Shown one piece after another: positions 52,000 through 52,948 of a stretch of DNA of 52,948 bases; position 1 is the stretch's first letter, and each line of letters starts with the position of its first letter. The DNA comes from DSXH01 sp964532065. Lineage in GTDB: Bacteria > Bacteroidota > Ignavibacteria > Ignavibacteriales > Melioribacteraceae. The stretch lies in the NCBI GenBank assembly GCA_964532065.1, contig CAZHHG010000013.1, positions 1 through 52,948 on the forward strand, read 5' to 3'. The position numbers and the translations under genes are program-made. Below the pieces are notes generated by a model that saw nothing but the letters and a program-made list of their open reading frames with translations, had not been told where the DNA came from and did not search any database.

Positions 52000-52948
52000 C
52001 TAAAAACTATTAATCATTTTTGCCTGAATCGCTAAGTACAAAAAAGATTTTCGATTTTTCACATTCAAAATTGATTCAGCGATAGACAAATATTTGGAAT
52101 CGAATATTGAAGCAAGCAAAAACATATCTATAGATTCTATTGGATCCCAGATTTTTCCCGGCATATAATAAGTATCTCCGGCGCTCCATCTTTTTTTGTC
52201 AAGTTCAACCGTAGTATTTATCCATTCTCTGTGTGTTTTTTCTCCCAGAACATAAGGAATCACAAAATCAATCGACTTCTTGAGACTTCCTCCCCCTTCA
52301 TTCTCTTTTGTAAATAAATCATAATTTAGTTCTCTTGCTAAAACGCACACTTCTAGAAGCGATTGAATTCCATCGACATGATAGCTTAAGGCGTCTCTTC
52401 TTAAAAAATCCCAACTAGTGCCGTCGTTATAAAGAGAGGATGTATGACTCGAATCGTATTTCTCAAGTGCCCATGAAATAAAATCTTTTCTTTCAAGCAA
52501 TACTCCCGAAAGCAAAACAAGCTTAATTCTTTTGGCTGCACGGTTACCGGATTTTTTATTCACTTCAGCCAGGTGGACCTGTTTATTTGCAATCGATTCG
52601 ATTAAATCCCTAACCGGCTTTAAATCAAATTCTTTCTTAAGATAAAAATAACTCATAAACATCGGCAATAATTTGTTTTCATTTACATCATTGCCGGTTG
52701 GCTGGTATGAATGACTCCACGAGATTAATATTTCTTTTGCTTTTGCTGCATACTTTAAATTCTCGGTCAGAATATATGCCCACGTAAGAGAATTTAAATA
52801 ATCCATATCCTTTAGATGCTGAACCGAACTAATTCTATCGGGGTGATTACTTATCAATCCCTCATAGCGAATTTCTTCCAATGGCGAAGGCTTCTGCATA
52901 AGAAACTTTTCTGCTTCTTGAACATGAAATTCTCCCGGGTTCTTTAAT
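52000..52948 (-). CDS. Alginate-lyase-like protein, 5' end outside the window
   Basis: A partial protein of at least 316 residues. The stop is at 52000; upstream the frame is open to the window edge, reading LKNPGEFHVQEAEKFL before the ATG at 52899, so the true start lies outside. The alpha-helical body resembles the alginate-lyase (alpha/alpha toroid) superfamily: LNSLTWAYILTENLKYAAKAKEILISWS (aromatic and helical repeats), NENKLLPMFMSYFYL, SLYNDGTSWDFLRRDALSYHVDGIQSLLE with candidate active-site His and Tyr/Arg, and WSAGDTYYMPGKIWDP. Polysaccharide cleavage by beta-elimination is the usual role. The substrate is not determined, and the missing N terminus prevents a signal-peptide call. Confidence 0.65.
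   Translation of the reverse strand, partial: LKNPGEFHVQEAEKFLMQKPSPLEEIRYEGLISNHPDRISSVQHLKDMDYLNSLTWAYILTENLKYAAKAKEILISWSHSYQPTGNDVNENKLLPMFMSYFYLKKEFDLKPVRDLIESIANKQVHLAEVNKKSGNRAAKRIKLVLLSGVLLERKDFISWALEKYDSSHTSSLYNDGTSWDFLRRDALSYHVDGIQSLLEVCVLARELNYDLFTKENEGGGSLKKSIDFVIPYVLGEKTHREWINTTVELDKKRWSAGDTYYMPGKIWDPIESIDMFLLASIFDSKYLSIAESILNVKNRKSFLYLAIQAKMINSF

Noticed and set aside
1..52948. Prophage, transposon or integron.
   Set aside because: No transposase, integrase, phage structural gene, or attC-like core was seen. The only island-like block is the two-gene restriction-modification cassette.

Overview
The window is chromosomal DNA of moderate-to-low GC, about 53 kb long. It carries about 41 genes on both strands, with no rRNA, no complete tRNA, no CRISPR array and no recognisable transposase. 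The gene content suggests a free-living, saccharolytic member of the Bacteroidota/Chlorobiota group, most like the Ignavibacteria. The signs are a DUF4905 protein, a DUF6252-like exported protein, a giant lamin-tail-domain protein with a FlgD-like C-terminal domain of the kind used in type IX secretion, a GH97 enzyme, tricorn-type S41 and M16 periplasmic proteases, and many short AGGA/GGAGG ribosome sites. The lineage is an inference from these families; no marker gene here fixes it.

Layout. 1-2.3 kb: the 5' end of an exported protein, a strongly folded intergenic segment that could be a small RNA, a propeller-like lipoprotein and a small exported protein. 2.4-7.4 kb (minus strand): a class I aminotransferase, then an AmmeMemoRadiSam B/A pair preceded by a DUF4905 protein and by tryptophanase. 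7.6-12.4 kb: a YIP1 membrane protein, PriA, and a small redox group (DUF4920 protein, 2[4Fe-4S] ferredoxin, thioredoxin). 12.5-20.1 kb: a possible tiny membrane protein, an M16 double-domain protease, a HisN-type phosphatase, Sua5-type threonylcarbamoyl-AMP synthase, a soluble PAS histidine kinase and a class I glutamine amidotransferase. 20.3-25.1 kb: a tricorn-like protease, an M24 peptidase and a zinc-ribbon protein. 25.2-33.4 kb: a long minus-strand run (nitrilase-like protein lacking the usual lysine, hybrid-length histidine kinase, HDOD protein, small signalling protein, GH13 lipoprotein, stand-alone B12-binding sensor, sphingomyelin-synthase-like PAP2 protein). 33.4-42.2 kb: an LVIVD-repeat lipoprotein, a CoA-binding protein, the 1551-residue lamin-tail protein and a three-domain M28 peptidase-cyclophilin-FKBP fusion. 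42.3-44.2 kb: an AT-rich two-gene restriction-modification cassette. 44.4-52.9 kb: a serpin lipoprotein, a U32 protein of RlhA type, a GH97 glucosidase, a three-gene set (alpha/beta hydrolase, transglutaminase-like protein, cupin) and a partial alginate-lyase-like protein.

The genes fall into three working themes. The first is breakdown of external polymers: GH13, GH97 and the lyase-like protein for glycans, and M16, tricorn-like S41, M24 and M28 enzymes for peptides, with tryptophanase and the aminotransferase consuming amino acids. The second is signalling and envelope sensing, with two histidine kinases, HDOD and B12 proteins. The third is self-protection, by the serpin and the restriction-modification cassette.

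The observations most worth following are four. The restriction partner at 43470-44231 has no obvious nuclease motif, but its residue spacing recalls the R.PabI restriction DNA glycosylase. The M28-cyclophilin-FKBP fusion is a protease and two prolyl isomerase folds in one exported chain. The nitrilase-like protein has Met at the catalytic Lys position. The folded intergenic segment at 291-402 looks like a terminated small RNA.
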